Shown here: piece after piece, positions 10,635-22,910 of the stretch
Position numbering within the stretch: position 1 is the first letter of the stretch
Layout: every line of letters begins with the position of its first letter
Origin: Centrapalus pauciflorus
Lineage: Eukaryota > Streptophyta > Magnoliopsida > Asterales > Asteraceae
Assembly: GCA_020465985.1 (NCBI GenBank)
Contig: JAANYP010007996.1
Span: 1 to 64,000, forward strand
DNA: 64,000 nt
Reading direction: 5' to 3'
The notes under the pieces: generated by a model
The model's input: the letters and a program-made list of their open reading frames with translations, nothing else
Databases searched by the model: none
What the model was told of the DNA's origin: nothing
Made by a program: the position numbers and the translations under genes

Positions 10635-13068
10635 TGTCACACCCCGCTACCCCGGTTGGCAACGAAGCGTGACGTCGCGGAAGCGTGACCATAATCATAA
10701 TGAACGACCACTATATGGACGTTTTCAAAAATACATCGATATAACCTTAAAAGGTAGAAACGTTTTACATAACCCGTAAATAATAAAGAGTAGTTCGCAA
10801 GGTACAGAGATTTGAATACATAATTAAATTATCCAAAATAATGCAAATAAATCTCCGACGGTTTGAAAAAGAATGCGACTCCTTAAGTGCGGAAGCTTGA
10901 AAGTGGTTACTTCTGAAGGCATACTTGCCTTAATTACCTGAAAATACATGCTAAAATACGTCAACAAAAAATTGTTGGTGAGCTCATAGGTTTACGCGAA
11001 AAGACCAGTTGTATGGACATTATCAGAGGAGTTGAATTCATAAAATCATAAATTCCGTGTATGTATTACATAAACCATCATGCAACCGAAGCTTAATTAG
11101 AAGGAGTTTGCCCTGTGCAGTATTCCCATACGTAATACCGTGTGTTGAATATATATGCACTCGCTGTTAGCCGAACCGAGCTAACACGAATGGGGGACAT
11201 GACTCCCAATAGATCTATCCACAATATACTCGCGCTTACAAATAAATGCAATTAACGGTTCATGATATAAGGGCTGATGGAATCCGAACATGTAATACAT
11301 ATAAGAAATAAACAGTTTTGATGTCCATATGAAAAACAGTGCATGTATTTCCACCCCAATAGATAGTGAAAAATAGGGGCTATGAAGACTCACCGAACTT
11401 GTGATGGCAAAATATGCGCAAAATGCAAGAGTGCGTTGTTTGATGGGTGATGAAACCGGAGGTGTTTAACCGAGTCCTAAATGATGATAAGGACTTAATA
11501 TCACTAATATATGATAATATGTATATTTATAGATTTTTATGTCTTAAATCACCCAACATTACAAGTTTATAAATAAGATTTGCTTAAAATGTCAAGTTTA
11601 TATATATATAATTTTCCAGCTTTTTCGGAGGTTTTTCGGCCTACTTTGAGGCTGTTTTTGACCAAGCTCCAAAATGTTTTAGACTTTGGTTTTCTAGGAC
11701 ATTAAACTACTATATATAAAGGATTTTTAGAATTAAGAACGGCCATTTTTCGAGTTGTTTAGGTTGGTGAAAAATCTCGTTAAAAACGCTATGTTGGCCA
11801 TTTTTGAGCTGTCAAACTTTCGGTTTCTCAAATAATTTCTGGAGGTCTTAAACTTCAAAATAAATTATGAAAAATTGCAGATCTATAGTTAAGACATAGA
11901 TCTAACTTTTGAGACAAGAATCAACTCATTTCGTTGGGTTATGAATTAGTTATGATTTTTCAAAGTCGATACAAATATTCTGCCGAAATTCCGTAGTTTA
12001 TAAATTTAAAACAACTTATGATTCTTGTTGTTTATTCAAAGACTACTTGTATAAAAGTCATAATAGTTATAAAAACACATATATATCACATGTTTTCATA
12101 ATATTAACACTTTTATAATGTGTTCATATATTCATAAACACATTTAAAGAAACAACTTAAAAATAAAACTAGAAACTTATAAACTTGAGTTTTTATGAAA
12201 CTTGTTGTTGTTGGTGATTATATATATTATGCAAGACTTATATAAACATAAATATATGATGAAATAAGTTAGTATTTACTTACTTTGATGTATTTGGAGT
12301 ATGAAATTGAGAAGAAGTTGGAACTCTTGCAAGATTTGAACCAAGAACACTTGAAGTTCACCAAGAACACTTGAATTTCACCAAGAACACTTGAATGAAA
12401 ATGTTTGTAGTGTGTGTGTGTGTGGGATCCGGTTTTGAGAGGAGAGAAAGAGATATTTTGGTGTGAAAATAATGAAAAGGAAGCCCTCTATTTATAGGCA
12501 AAGTCTTGGTCTTTCAAATGGAGGTGGAGTGTAAGATCATGTTGAAATGAAAGGAGAATGGGGTGTGAAAGATTTGATTATGAAAGGTTATGGAGTTGGG
12601 AAATAAAAAATTGAAATCAAATCTTGGGTAGTACTACCCTATGACCAGATTTTTATGGATTATTTTCATGTATTTATATATATTTTTTTTGTATAAAAGT
12701 ATTTAGAATGTATTCTTGTATTTCCCTTTTCTTGTAAATTCAAAAATACTTTTGAATGCATTGTTCTAATGAATTGTTTTAGTCTTGCATAATTAATGTT
12801 AAGTAATTGTATTAGTGTATGATTAGTGTCACTAATCATAATTTAATTATGTACTTAGTTGAATTAATCCCTCATATCGTAAATCGATCGGATTAATTGA
12901 TTTTTCCGATTCATCGCACTGATGAATTTGATTCTAATTGAGTTGAATTTTCTAATAAACCTTGTTAATCACTTGATTAATTTCTAATGACCACTGATTA
13001 GACTATAATTGACTATTAAATGTAGACTAGGTCATTATTGCTAACCTGGTTTAGTGCCGGATGTTACA
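10635..13068 (-). repeat. 5' LTR of element B
   Basis: On the minus strand it starts TGTAACATCCGG at 13068 and ends GGGTGTGACA at 10635, 2434 bp. It is the inverted, MITE-free counterpart of the LTR at 2163-5170. The TATA box is at 12489-12496 (minus), followed by the 20-bp tandem units and a GT/CA microsatellite near 12412-12424. The short open stretch near 11181-11393 is LTR sequence, not a gene. Confidence 0.92.
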
Positions 13069-14948
13069 GTCCCTACCGGAAGGAACAGAGGATTTTGTTG
13101 TTTACTGCGATGCCTCACACAACGGATTGTGTTGTGTGTTAATGCAAAGAGACAAGTTTATCGCTTATGCATCACGGAAACTTAAAGTTCATGAGGTAAT
13201 CTACACGACTCATGACCTGGAGCTTGGAGCTGTGGTATTTGCTCTCAAGATATGAAGGCACTAGCTTTACGGTACAAGTGCATAGTGTTTACAGATCACA
13301 AGACCCTTCAGCATATTTTGAACAAGAAACAGTTAAACATGAGGCAACGACGCTGGGTTGAGCTGCATAGCGATTACGACTGTGAGATCCGTTATCATCC
13401 GGGTAAGGCAAATGTAGTAGCTGATGCTTTAAGTCGGAAGGAACGGGTTAAACCCTTATGAGTCCGAGCTTTGGTCATGACTATAAAGTCAAACCTGAAC
13501 TCTCATGTCCGCGAGGCACAAGAGGAAGCAGTCAAGGAGGGAAATCTGCTAGGTGAAGCGTTGAGAGGAATGGATAAACAGTTTGAAATCAAGACCGATG
13601 GGTGTTGGTACTTCATGGACAAAGTTTGGCTACCAAAATTCAGAGGATTGAGGAAACTGGTCATGGATGAAGGGTATAAATCAAGATATGCTATTCACGC
13701 AGGGTCAGATAAGATGTATCACGACATGAAGGGAATGTACTGGTGGCCAAACATGAAGGCTGACATTGCTACGTATGTCAGCGAATGCTTAACATGTTTG
13801 AAAGTTAATGCTGAACACTAGAGGCCATCAGGGTTGTTGGTTCAATCGGAAATACCCCAGTGGAAATGGGAGAATATAACCATGGACTTCATCACAAAGT
13901 TACCAAAGACTTCTGGAGGTTATGACACTGTTTGGGTGATTGTGGACCAACTCACAAAGACTGCACACTTCTTGCCAGTCAAGGAGTCTGATAAGATGGA
14001 TAAGTTAACACGAATCTATCTTAAAGAAGTCGTCTCAAGGCATGGAGTTCCTGTATCAATTATATCAGATAGGGACAGTCGGTTCACATCAAGATTTTGG
14101 CAATCGTTACAAGAGGCATTGAGTACACGCCTGGACATGAGCACAACCTATCACCTGCAGACGGATGGTCAGAGTGAAAGAATGATTCAGACATTGGAGG
14201 ACATGCTAAGGGCATGTGTTATCGACTTTAGCAAAAGTTGGGACAGGCACCTGCCATTAGTTGAGTTTTCCTATAACAACAGCTATCACTCGAGTATTAA
14301 GACTGCTCCATTCGAGGCACTTTATGAGCGAAAGTGTCGGTCACCACGTTGTTGGGCTGAGGTAGGAGATAGCCAGATCACTGGACCCAAGATCATCCAG
14401 GAGACTACAAAAAAGATAGTCCAGATTCGGAACCGATTAAAGATCACTTGGGATCGACAGAAAAGCTTTGCAGTTGTTCGACGGAAGGATTTGGAATTTC
14501 AAGAGGGAGATCAAGTAATGTTGAAAGTCTCACCTTGGAAAGGCGTAATTCGTTTTGGGAAACGAGGAAAACTCAATCCTCGTTATATCAGACCATTCAT
14601 GATTACCAAAAGAATTGGCCCAGTAGCCTACCGACTCGATCTGCCCCCAGAGCTTAGTAATGTTCATAATACCTTCCACGTATCCAACCCTAAGAAATGT
14701 CTGGCTGATGAAACACTTGTCATACCCATGGTCGAGCTAGAGCTAGACGATAGTAGAACTTCGTTGAAAAACTCGTGGAAATAATGGACCGAGAAGTCAA
14801 GAAACTAAAGCACAGTAGAATCCCGATAGTAAAAGTTAGATGGGACTCTAAACGAGGTCCTGAGTTTAAATGGGAACGCGAAGATCAGTTCCGGGAAAAA
14901 TAGCCTTATCTGTTCTCAAATACTCAAGCAGTGGAGAACACGATCTAA
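13069..14948 (+). pseudogene. pol: Gypsy pol of element C: RNase H, integrase, chromodomain
   Basis: It starts at the RNase H motif FVVYCDASHNGL and runs through FTDHKTLQHIL, the integrase zinc and core regions (YNNSYHSSIKTAPFEAL) and the chromodomain-like tail to TAA 14946-14948. Breaks: TGG to TGA at 13253-13255, a further TAG and a one-base loss by about 13273, TGA at 13459, TAG at 13819-13821, a one-base loss near 14753 and a TAG in the tail near 14901. The long integrase stretch 13834-14784 is open. Protein similarity to B is high, though the LTR is more diverged. Confidence 0.87.
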
Positions 14949-14973
14949 TTTCGGGACAAAATTCTCTTCAAGC

Positions 14974-17345
14974 TGAAACATCCGGCATTAAACCAGGTTA
15001 ACAACTCTGACCTAATCAGTATTTAATGGCCAATTATAACCTAATCAGTGGTCATTAGCAATTAATCAAAGTGATTAACAATGTTCATGAATAAATTCAA
15101 CTCAATTAGAATCAAATTCATCGTACGATGAATCGGGAAATCAATTAATCCGATCGATTTACGATATGATGGATTAATACAACTAAGTACATAATTAAAT
15201 TATGATTAGTGACACTACTCATATACTAATACACTTACTTAACATTAATTATGCAAGACTAAAATAATTCATTAAAACAGTGCATTCAAAAGTATTTATG
15301 AATTTACAAAAAAAAGGAAATACAAGAATACATTTCTTAATACTTTTATACAAAAAAAAATAAAAATACATTGAAATACACCCATAGAGGGCTGGCCATA
15401 GAGGGCACAAAAAGGACATTGGATATTTTTTTTACTCAACATATCACAGTCAAATCCTCTTCTTTCAAGATGTCACACTATTCTTCATCATTTCACCATC
15501 TTTTCAAGATCCAATTTTCCCTATAAATAAAGAACATTCCCATTTATTTTAATCACACCAAAACCTCTTTTTTTCTCTCTTCAAAAACTGGCCAAAGGCC
15601 TTGTGCAAAGCCAAAAACCTTAATTTTTGGTGTTCTTGAAATATTTCAAGTGTTCTTCATATTTTGAACTGTTCTTGGTGCAACTTTTGCAAGAATTTCA
15701 ACTTCTACTTGATTTCATTCTTCTAGAACATCAAAGTAAGTAATTACTAACATATTTTATCTCATATTAATGTTTATATAAGTCTTGCATAATATATATA
15801 TAATCACCAACAACAACAAGTTGCATAAAAACTCAAGTTTACAAATCTTTAGTTTTTGTTTTTAAGTTGTTTTCTTCAAATGTGTTTATAAATATATAAA
15901 CACATCATGTAAGTGTAAATATTATGAAAACAAGTTATATAAATGTGTTTTATAACTTTTATACAAGTAGACTTTGAATAAACAACAAGAATCACTAGTT
16001 ATTTCACGATTATGAAATACGGAATTTTAGCAGAAATGTTGCATCAACTTTGAAAAATAATAACTAATTCACAACTTAACAAAATGAGTTGATTCTTATC
16101 TCAATAGTTAGATCTATGTATTAGCTAAAAATCTGGAAGTTTTCATAATTTATTAACGAGCTTAGATCCCCCAAATATTATTTGAGAACCCGAAAGTTTG
16201 ACAGCTCAAAAATGGCCAACATAGGGTTTTTAACGAGCTTTTTCCCTAACCTAAACACCTCAAAAAATGACCGTTCTTGAATTTAAAATCTCTTTGTATA
16301 TATTAGTTTATTGTCCAAGAAAACCAAAGCCTAAATCATTTTGGAGCTTGTCAAAAACAGCCTCAAAGTAGGCCGAAAAACCTTCGAAAAGCTGGAAAAT
16401 TCTATGTAAACTTGTCCTTTTAAGTGAGTTTTATTTATAAACTTGTAATGTTGGGTGATTTAAGAAATAAAAACCTTTATATATACATATTATCATATAT
16501 GGAGATTATTAAGTCCCTTATATCATTTAGGGATTGGTTAATCACATCCGGATCATCACCCATCAATCTACGCTCACTTGCATTTTACGCAAATATTTTG
16601 CCATCACACGTTCGGTGAGTCTTCATAGCCCCTATTTTCACACTGTTATGTTTTGGGGTTGAAATACATGCTACATTTTCATATGGACACGAAACTGCTT
16701 CATTTATATTATGTATTACATGTGTGGTTCCATCAGCCCTCAAATCATGAACCGTTAGTTACATTTATTTGTAAGCGCGAATATATTGTGGATAGATCTA
16801 TCGGGTGTCATGTCCCCCATTCGGGTTAGTCTTACCGGCTAACAGCGGATGCATATATATTTAACATTACGGTATTACGTCTGGGAATACTGCACAGGGA
16901 AACTCGTAATTAAGTTTCGGTTGCATGATGGTTTTTATGTAATAAATTCAAACTCAACGGTTGATGTCCATACAAGTCAGATTTATGTGTAAACCTATGA
17001 GCTCACCAACAATTTTGTTGACGTATTTTAGCATGTATTTTCAGGAAATGAAGGCAAGTGCACCGCAACGGAAGTATTTTCAAGTTTTCGTACTTTTGGA
17101 GTCGCATGCATTTTCAAACCATCGGAGATTTATTTGCATTATTTTGGTTAATATAATTATGTATTTAAATCTCTGTATCTTTCGAACTACTTTCTATCAT
17201 TTTCGGGCTATGTAAAACATTTCTATATGTTGAAGTCATATCGATGTATTTTTGAGAACGTCCATATAGTGGTCGTTCGTGATGATTATAGTTACGCTTT
17301 CGCGACGTCACGCTTCGTTGCCAACCAGGGTAACGGGGTGTGACA
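14974..17345 (+). repeat. 3' LTR of element C
   Basis: It starts TGAAACATCCGG after TCTTCAAGC and ends GGGGTGTGACA, 2372 bp. It aligns along its length with the LTRs of A and B but with many substitutions and indels (roughly 85 percent by eye). A TATA box lies at 15522-15529. The polypurine tract just before it is eroded. Confidence 0.88.
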
Positions 17346-18876
17346 CGTTAAGACTCCTCCGTAAGGTCGGGTCTTGACGAACTTCTTCTGAAGGACCTCA
17401 ATGGAAAGAAGTCATCAAGAGTGAAATTAAGTCAATCTTACAAAATCATACTTGGGAACTAGTGGACCTTCCTGAAGATTGTAAACCACTAGGATACCAA
17501 TGGATTTTTAAGAGGAAAATGAAACTTGATGGTTCCATTGACAAATATAAAGCACATTCGGTAATCAAAGGTTACAAACAAAAGGAGAGTATTGATTACT
17601 TTGATACATATTCGCCGGTGACACGAATAACATCCATTAGATTGGTGCTTGCCATTGCCGCAATAAGAAATCTAGAAGTGAACCAAATGGATGTGAAGAA
17701 GGCTTTCTCAACGGTTGTTTAGAAGAGGAGATCTACATGGTGCAACCCGAAGGTTTTAGTGCTCCCGGACATGGAAAGAAAGTTTGTAGGCTTGTTAAGT
17801 CATTATATGGCTTGAAGCAAGCTCCCAAACAATGGCATCAAAAATTTGACAACGTCCGGCTAGAATGTGGATTTAAAATTAATGAGTGCGACAAGTGTGT
17901 GTACATGAAAGATACAAAACATGGATATGTCATTCTTTATTTATACGTAGACGATATGCTTATCGTTGGTAGTAACAAAAGAATGATTAATTCAACAAAA
18001 GAGATGTTGAAATCCAAAATTGACATGAAAGACATGGGTTTAGCAGAAGTGATTCTTGGTGTTAAAATCACACAAACCCAAGATAGTCTTGTGTTAAGTC
18101 AAACTCATTATGTGGACAAAATTCTTGAGAAATTTAGTAATGGTGATTCTAGTATCGCTAGAACTCCAATTGACACTAGTCAACATCTATCGAAAAATAG
18201 AGGTGAAAGTGTTAATCAACTAGAATACTCAAGAATTATAGGCAGTTTAATGTATCTAATGTCTTGTACCAGACCAGACATAGCATATGCTGTAAGCAGG
18301 CTAAGTAGGTACACGAGTAATCCAAGTTGGATTCATTGGAAAAGTGTGATATGAGTACTTCGGTATTTGAGATATACTCAAGAGTACGGACTGCGTAAGA
18401 GAGATATCCACCTGTGATAGAAGGATACAACAATGTGAATTGGATATCCGATATAAAAGATTCAAGATCTACAAGTGGATATGTATTTACACTTGGTGGG
18501 GCTGCTATTTCATGGAAGTCTTCCAAGCAAACAGTGATAGCTAGATCTACGATGCAATCTGAATTCATCGCATTAGATAAATGTGGTGAAGAAGTCGAAT
18601 GATTACGTTAATTTACTGAAGACATACCAAAATGGCTGAAATGACTGTGATAGCCAATCTACAATTGCTATAGCGCATAACATAATGTATAACAGTAAGT
18701 CAAGGCATATCATACATCGACATAATTCGATACGACAACTACTCTCAACAGGTGTTATTACTATTGACTATGTGAAGTAAAAAGATAGCTTTGCGGATCC
18801 GCTTACGAAAGGCTTAAATAGAGAGTTATTTTTGAAATCGTCAAAAGGAATGAGACTAAAGCCCATGAATGAATAA
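17346..18876 (+). pseudogene. pol: Ty1/copia RT and RNase H of element G, 5' truncated
   Basis: Reading from the right border of C, the RT shows ELVDLPEDCKPLGYQWIFKR, a palm with EIYMVQPEGF, LVKSLYGLKQAPKQW and the catalytic YVDDMLIVGS (about 17944-17973). RNase H follows with TRPDIAYAVSRLSRYTSNP and STSGYVFTLGGAAISWKSSKQ, ending at TAA 18874-18876. A frameshift near 17700, TGA at 18352-18354 and later shifts disable it. The type differs clearly from D, E and F; a Tork- or Ale-like lineage is possible but I did not resolve it. Confidence 0.85.
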
Positions 18877-19473
18877 ATTCATACAAAGGAAAACCTTACC
18901 TTGTTAAATGGAGATCCCGAGATCTTGGTTCAAAATGACAACCTATTTGTATAAATAAAGTGTGCTCACTGTGGGGGGTTGTGAAAAACTCCAGTCCATT
19001 CCTATATGATTTCTAGAACAAAATCATTTTAGTGACAATAAGGTTAAACATTTTATATTGAATCGGTCGAAATCATTTATGCTTTTAATGATTCGGGAGA
19101 AATCACCTATGTGAGAGAGAAGTGGGGCGCTTCGAGTGGAATTGTAGGGGCACAATTCTTAGTAACTCTCGAAGAACCAGGCTAGTGATCTATGACCATA
19201 ACGGACACGACTAAGAGGAGTTAACCTTGTTAAAGAGATTCTTGTGTGAAGTGTATTGTCGTCTTCACAAACGGCAGCTCAGTTCAAAGACATCGAGTTC
19301 TACTGACGGCTAGAAGGCTACGTGAATTTCATAAGAGGAGGTTCAAAGGTTTACACCTACCTATCCTATGCAAGATTTCAACCATTGAAAATTCATTGGA
19401 ATTTTATGTGTCTTCGATCAATGTCAAACATGTGGGGGATGATTGGAATGTGTTTTCGATCGATCTCTCATTC
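18877..19473 (+). other. 3' non-coding region of copia element G
   Basis: This is the stretch between the end of pol and the polypurine tract. It contains two earlier G-rich words (near 18973 and 19431) that could be mistaken for the tract. No gene is seen in it. Confidence 0.55.
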
Positions 19474-19483
19474 AAGTGGGGGA
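19474..19483 (+). promoter_or_regulatory. Polypurine tract of element G
   Basis: AAGTGGGGGA followed by TGCTGG matches the common plant copia pattern of purine tract then LTR start. Confidence 0.6.
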
Positions 19484-19860
19484 TGCTGGAAAAAAGTGTA
19501 AATTTTTCAAAGAAGAAAATGTATTTTCCATGTTTTTGGACAAAATATAATTATATATAATTGTGAGATATATAATTAATATTTTATTGGCTTGTATTCT
19601 CCTTCAATAGTGGATTCCGACAATATAAAGAACTTCCAGAATGGAACTAAGATGAATGAGATATCGATGATCAAAGATTGGGGTTTGGAATGAATGAAAC
19701 ACCTTCTAGTGTGTGAACTTGAGTCCCACATAGGAAGGGAGATGGAAGCCAAAGTGGGTTTATAAGGAGGAATGTTCAAAGCCATGTCAAAGATTTTTTG
19801 TGGTTTTACTCCAATGCCTACCCACGCGCAGGGGGAGGCGCAAATATTTGAGACTCAAGG
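19484..19860 (+). repeat. Partial 3' LTR of element G
   Basis: It starts TGCTGGAAAAAAG. It carries the TCCCACATAGG word (near 19723) and a TATA-like GTTTATAAGGAG (near 19759), both common in the U3 of plant copia LTRs. I cannot find a clean 3' end; the border with the next region is approximate. Confidence 0.5.
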
Positions 19861-21044
19861 CTATCATCCACTGAGGATTCAGGTAGCACTTTGAATGGGT
19901 TAATTGAAGTTACGAAAGAGAGGATTCATGAAGCACTTTGAATACCGAATGGTGGACACGAGATTAAAACTGTTACTAGGACTGACATTGATGATCCAGC
20001 GACGTCAATGTGTAGAAACCAAGACAAGAGTATAAGTATACGCCCATATGATGTGGTCGGTGCCATTGAAAGTACAAGTGATTGTGATCGGTTGTTTGAG
20101 CTTAATTTTGAAGTACTTTTTGCTACTATCATGGGACAGGGAACAAGAATGATTACATGCAACCAATGTATACTACCTTTTTTCACTTAAGGTATTGATA
20201 TAAAGGGATTGAAATGGTGTGGTTTCCTAGTAGATTGCCTGAAAAGTTGTAAAAAGGGATGGAATGAACCTTGATCGAAACATGATTTCAACGACTCACT
20301 CACCCTCCTAACGGTATATATAAATACAAACTACTTTATAATCATTATGTATATTTTAGTGCGTGAAATACTAATACTTATATATTTTTTTTATCAAGCT
20401 TTTATATGTTGATTATGTGCAATGCGATGAATTCATTGATCGAAGAAGGCCACTGATCCAGATGTAGACATTTAATGATTCGAAGAACAAAAAGAGCTTG
20501 GAGCTTAAAAGTTGTGGTTTTGGGTTGGGTCAAATAAACAACAACTACGAAGAACCACAAGAAGTTGAAGATGATTCAAATATTGAACATGGAGCTGAAG
20601 ACATTCAAGGCAGTGATCATTCGAAGACTACACTGGGTGATGATGATCCAATAACCCAGGCAGAAAAAAAGTATGAAAAGCTCATTGAAGACATGAAAGT
20701 TCTTGAAACAATGATGTCTGATATTGCTGACACTTATGCGGGTGACATACGATTCCAAAATTTGAGCGTCTAAGTAATTTCACTATTTGGCACAAAAGAT
20801 GAGAAAAACACTGGGACACCATTGGATGATACAGAGTTTTGGAATTCTTTGGGGGTTATTCATGATCTGGAAAATACCATTCTAAAAGAGAAGAATGTCA
20901 AACCACATACTGAATGTATGACTCCACCAAGTTATAGCTTGGGATTGACTCAAGACTTCACTGAGGCTGAAAACAACGCTGAACCATCTGGAACAATAAT
21001 AGAAGAACTCAAAGATGGAGAGGTGACAAACATGGAAACGACAA

Positions 21045-21295
21045 CAGGTCAAGGTAAGGATGCACAGGATGTAGATGACACAAATGTGCAAACTCCAACA
21101 GTTCAAAGCAAGGATGCAAAGGACGATGGAGATGAAACAAACGTGCAAACTCCAATGGTTCAAGGCTAAAATGCAAATGATGGAGATGAAATGAATGTGC
21201 AAACTCCAATAGTTCAAAGCAAGGATGTAAAGGATGATTGAGATAACACAAACATGACTATAATAGTTCAAGGCAAGGATGCAAAGGATGAAAAA
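21045..21295 (+). repeat. Four-unit minisatellite in the acidic linker of the Ulp1-like gene
   Basis: About 63-bp units carry the words AAGGATGCAAAGGATG and GTGCAAACTCCAA. They encode 20-21-residue repeats of the form KDAKDDGDETNVQTP in the first units; later units have stops. Confidence 0.75.
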
Positions 21296-22185
21296 GTCAT
21301 GTTGTCTGGCACAATAGAAATTTCAACCTCAAAGTGAATGACAGTTGTGGACAAATTAAGGCGAGTTCTCAAGCCATCAGTTTCTCTAAGATCTTCGTAT
21401 CGTACTAGAGAGGTGGATAGGCATACTCGGCTTGACCCTATTGAGACATGTATCAGTAGTTACATATTTTGATTTGTTGGCACGGACCCTGAGTAAGTAA
21501 CTTTTAAATTTATTAGTATGTTTATATTATCTTAAATCTTAATAATAAACATTGAATTATGAATATCATATACTGAATTTTGTTTGATACTTTGAATATT
21601 ATATATTGCATCATTATCTGATTGTTTCTATATGATATGTAGAATAATAATTTATTTCATTTTCATCATTAGGGAAAATGTTTTTATGAAATGCAAAAGT
21701 GAATATTGTCCAAGGGTCTATCTTGAAAGTTTGATACATACATCTTGGATATACTATAGACTAATTGATCTTTGGTCCATGATATTGAATCATGCTGAAC
21801 AACACACAAGATCCAAGGATTCACCCTATCGGTTATTCATGAACACTAAAACTCTTGTAAGTTTGTGTATTGTTTATATTATGATATAATAAATGTTGTT
21901 TAACAATTCTAACATCTTCCATTTGATGTTTCCAATAGGCTAAGGAAATGATTTCAAACGATGTAGAAGATAAACTAGCAACAATGTTCAACTCCAATAT
22001 TTATGATGTTATGAAACAAACAAAGCCTACAATGGTAATTGATGATGTTGATATGGTAAGTCCCACTTTGAAATTACAAGGTTATTATATTATTACGATT
22101 CAATTATTTGTATCGTGTTTTAGACAACTCCAGTATATATGATATCTGAAATACTATGTAGAATTAAACAAATTATTGTTATAAG

Positions 22186-22272
22186 ATATGTTGCATGGTC
22201 ATGTTATATCTGACATGATATATAGTATCATCTTGAATTTTACTTTTATTAATATTTAAAATGAAGTTTACT
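22186..22272 (+). repeat. 85-bp dispersed repeat, unit 1 (inside an intron)
   Basis: This shares the frame GCATGGTCA, ATATCTGACATG, ATCATCTTG and AAAATGAAGTTTA with units at 23121 and 23421. It lies in the intron before the His exon of the Ulp1-like gene. Confidence 0.6.
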
Positions 22273-22910
22273 AAATTCTTGTGATTGTTTAGGTCTTTTT
22301 CCTAATGATAAGATCGCGACATTTTTAATTGATGGTTTTAAATTTAAAGAAGGCTAGCTTTGATGTTATTGATAACAATTGTCATGATATTTCCTTCGAA
22401 AACAAGTATTCAGTAATTCCAGAACGTTTGGTATGTATTATCAATGTAAATATTATATATATTTTATTATTTTTCGTTGTTAGTTATATGACATAGTTCT
22501 TTTCAAATACCAACAAGATTTCTATGTTCAATTTCTTAATTCAAGAAACCAGAATAAGACAAAAGCAATAAGGAAGCTTAAGCCAAAATGATTGATGGTG
22601 ATGTGGATGATAAAAACCAACAATCTTGACTGTGGTATCATTTTGATGAGACACATGGAAACATACAAGGGAAATGGTGCAAAGAATTGGGACTGTGGTT
22701 TGGAAAAAGGAGTCAAACTTTCATAAAGTTCAACTGAAACGTTTAAGATCGAAGTATTTGACAAAGATTTTACTTTCAGACTTGAACCCGATGAGAGATC
22801 AGTTGGTGGAGAATGTTGAATACTTTTAATTACTGACAAAAGATATTATTCAGGTTCTGAAAGAAGAAGCCATCGCTAGATCTGATGAACATCTGGATGC
22901 ATTAGACTGA

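Larger units (their letters stand above)
5171..13068 (-). mobile_element. Element B: Ty3/gypsy chromovirus, minus strand, 3' end missing
   Basis: Read on the minus strand, B has its 5' LTR (13068 to 10635), a tRNA-Met primer site, a leader with two overlapping ORFs, gag-protease, then RT-RNase H-integrase and the start of the chromodomain. It stops at 5171 about 160 bp short of the expected 3' LTR, where A's LTR begins. On its right it abuts the RNase H sequence of element C at 13069, so it probably inserted into C with target site GTCCC (13069-13073). The matching left copy would lie off-window. Confidence 0.82.
13069..17345 (+). mobile_element. Element C: Ty3/gypsy chromovirus, 3' half
   Basis: A plus-strand relative of A and B that begins abruptly in RNase H at the right border of B and ends with its own LTR. 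Its 5' half should lie to the left of the window if B inserted into it. Its right border (17345) cuts the RT of copia element G, so C itself inserted into G; the right flank begins CGTTA. Confidence 0.83.
20010..22910 (+). pseudogene. Ulp1/C48 peptidase-like gene of Mutator-like type, decayed
   Basis: Short exons in changing frames match the plant Ulp1-like proteins carried by some Mutator-like transposons. In order: LFELNFEVLFATIMGQG (20095), IKGLKWCGFLVDCLKSC (20200), LLYVDYVQCDEFIDRRRP after an intron (about 20399), an acidic linker with PSYSLGLTQDF (20932), an exon with ILNHAEQHTRSKDSPYRLF (21786), one ending IDDVDM (22055), one with HF and FDVIDN (22320-22376), and the last with DCGI and LMRHMETYKG (22628). 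Intron edges are visible: GTAAGT at 21492 and 21856, AG before 21672 and 21941. Catalytic His (22320), Asp (about 22371) and Cys (22631) of a SUMO-protease triad can be placed, but stops (for example 22326, 22584, 22732) break it. No Mutator-type terminal repeats or transposase were found. Confidence 0.72.

Noticed and set aside
11181..11393. 70-codon open stretch on the minus strand (also the 113-codon one at 4281-4622)
   Set aside because: Both are the same part of the gypsy LTR in A and B, with no conserved coding signal in C. They are chance frames in LTR sequence.
19425..19440. ATGTGGGGGATGATTGG as the LTR border of element G
   Set aside because: The later AAGTGGGGGATGCTGG is a better match to purine tract plus TG start and leaves the U3 words at the usual distance; the first may be a duplicate.
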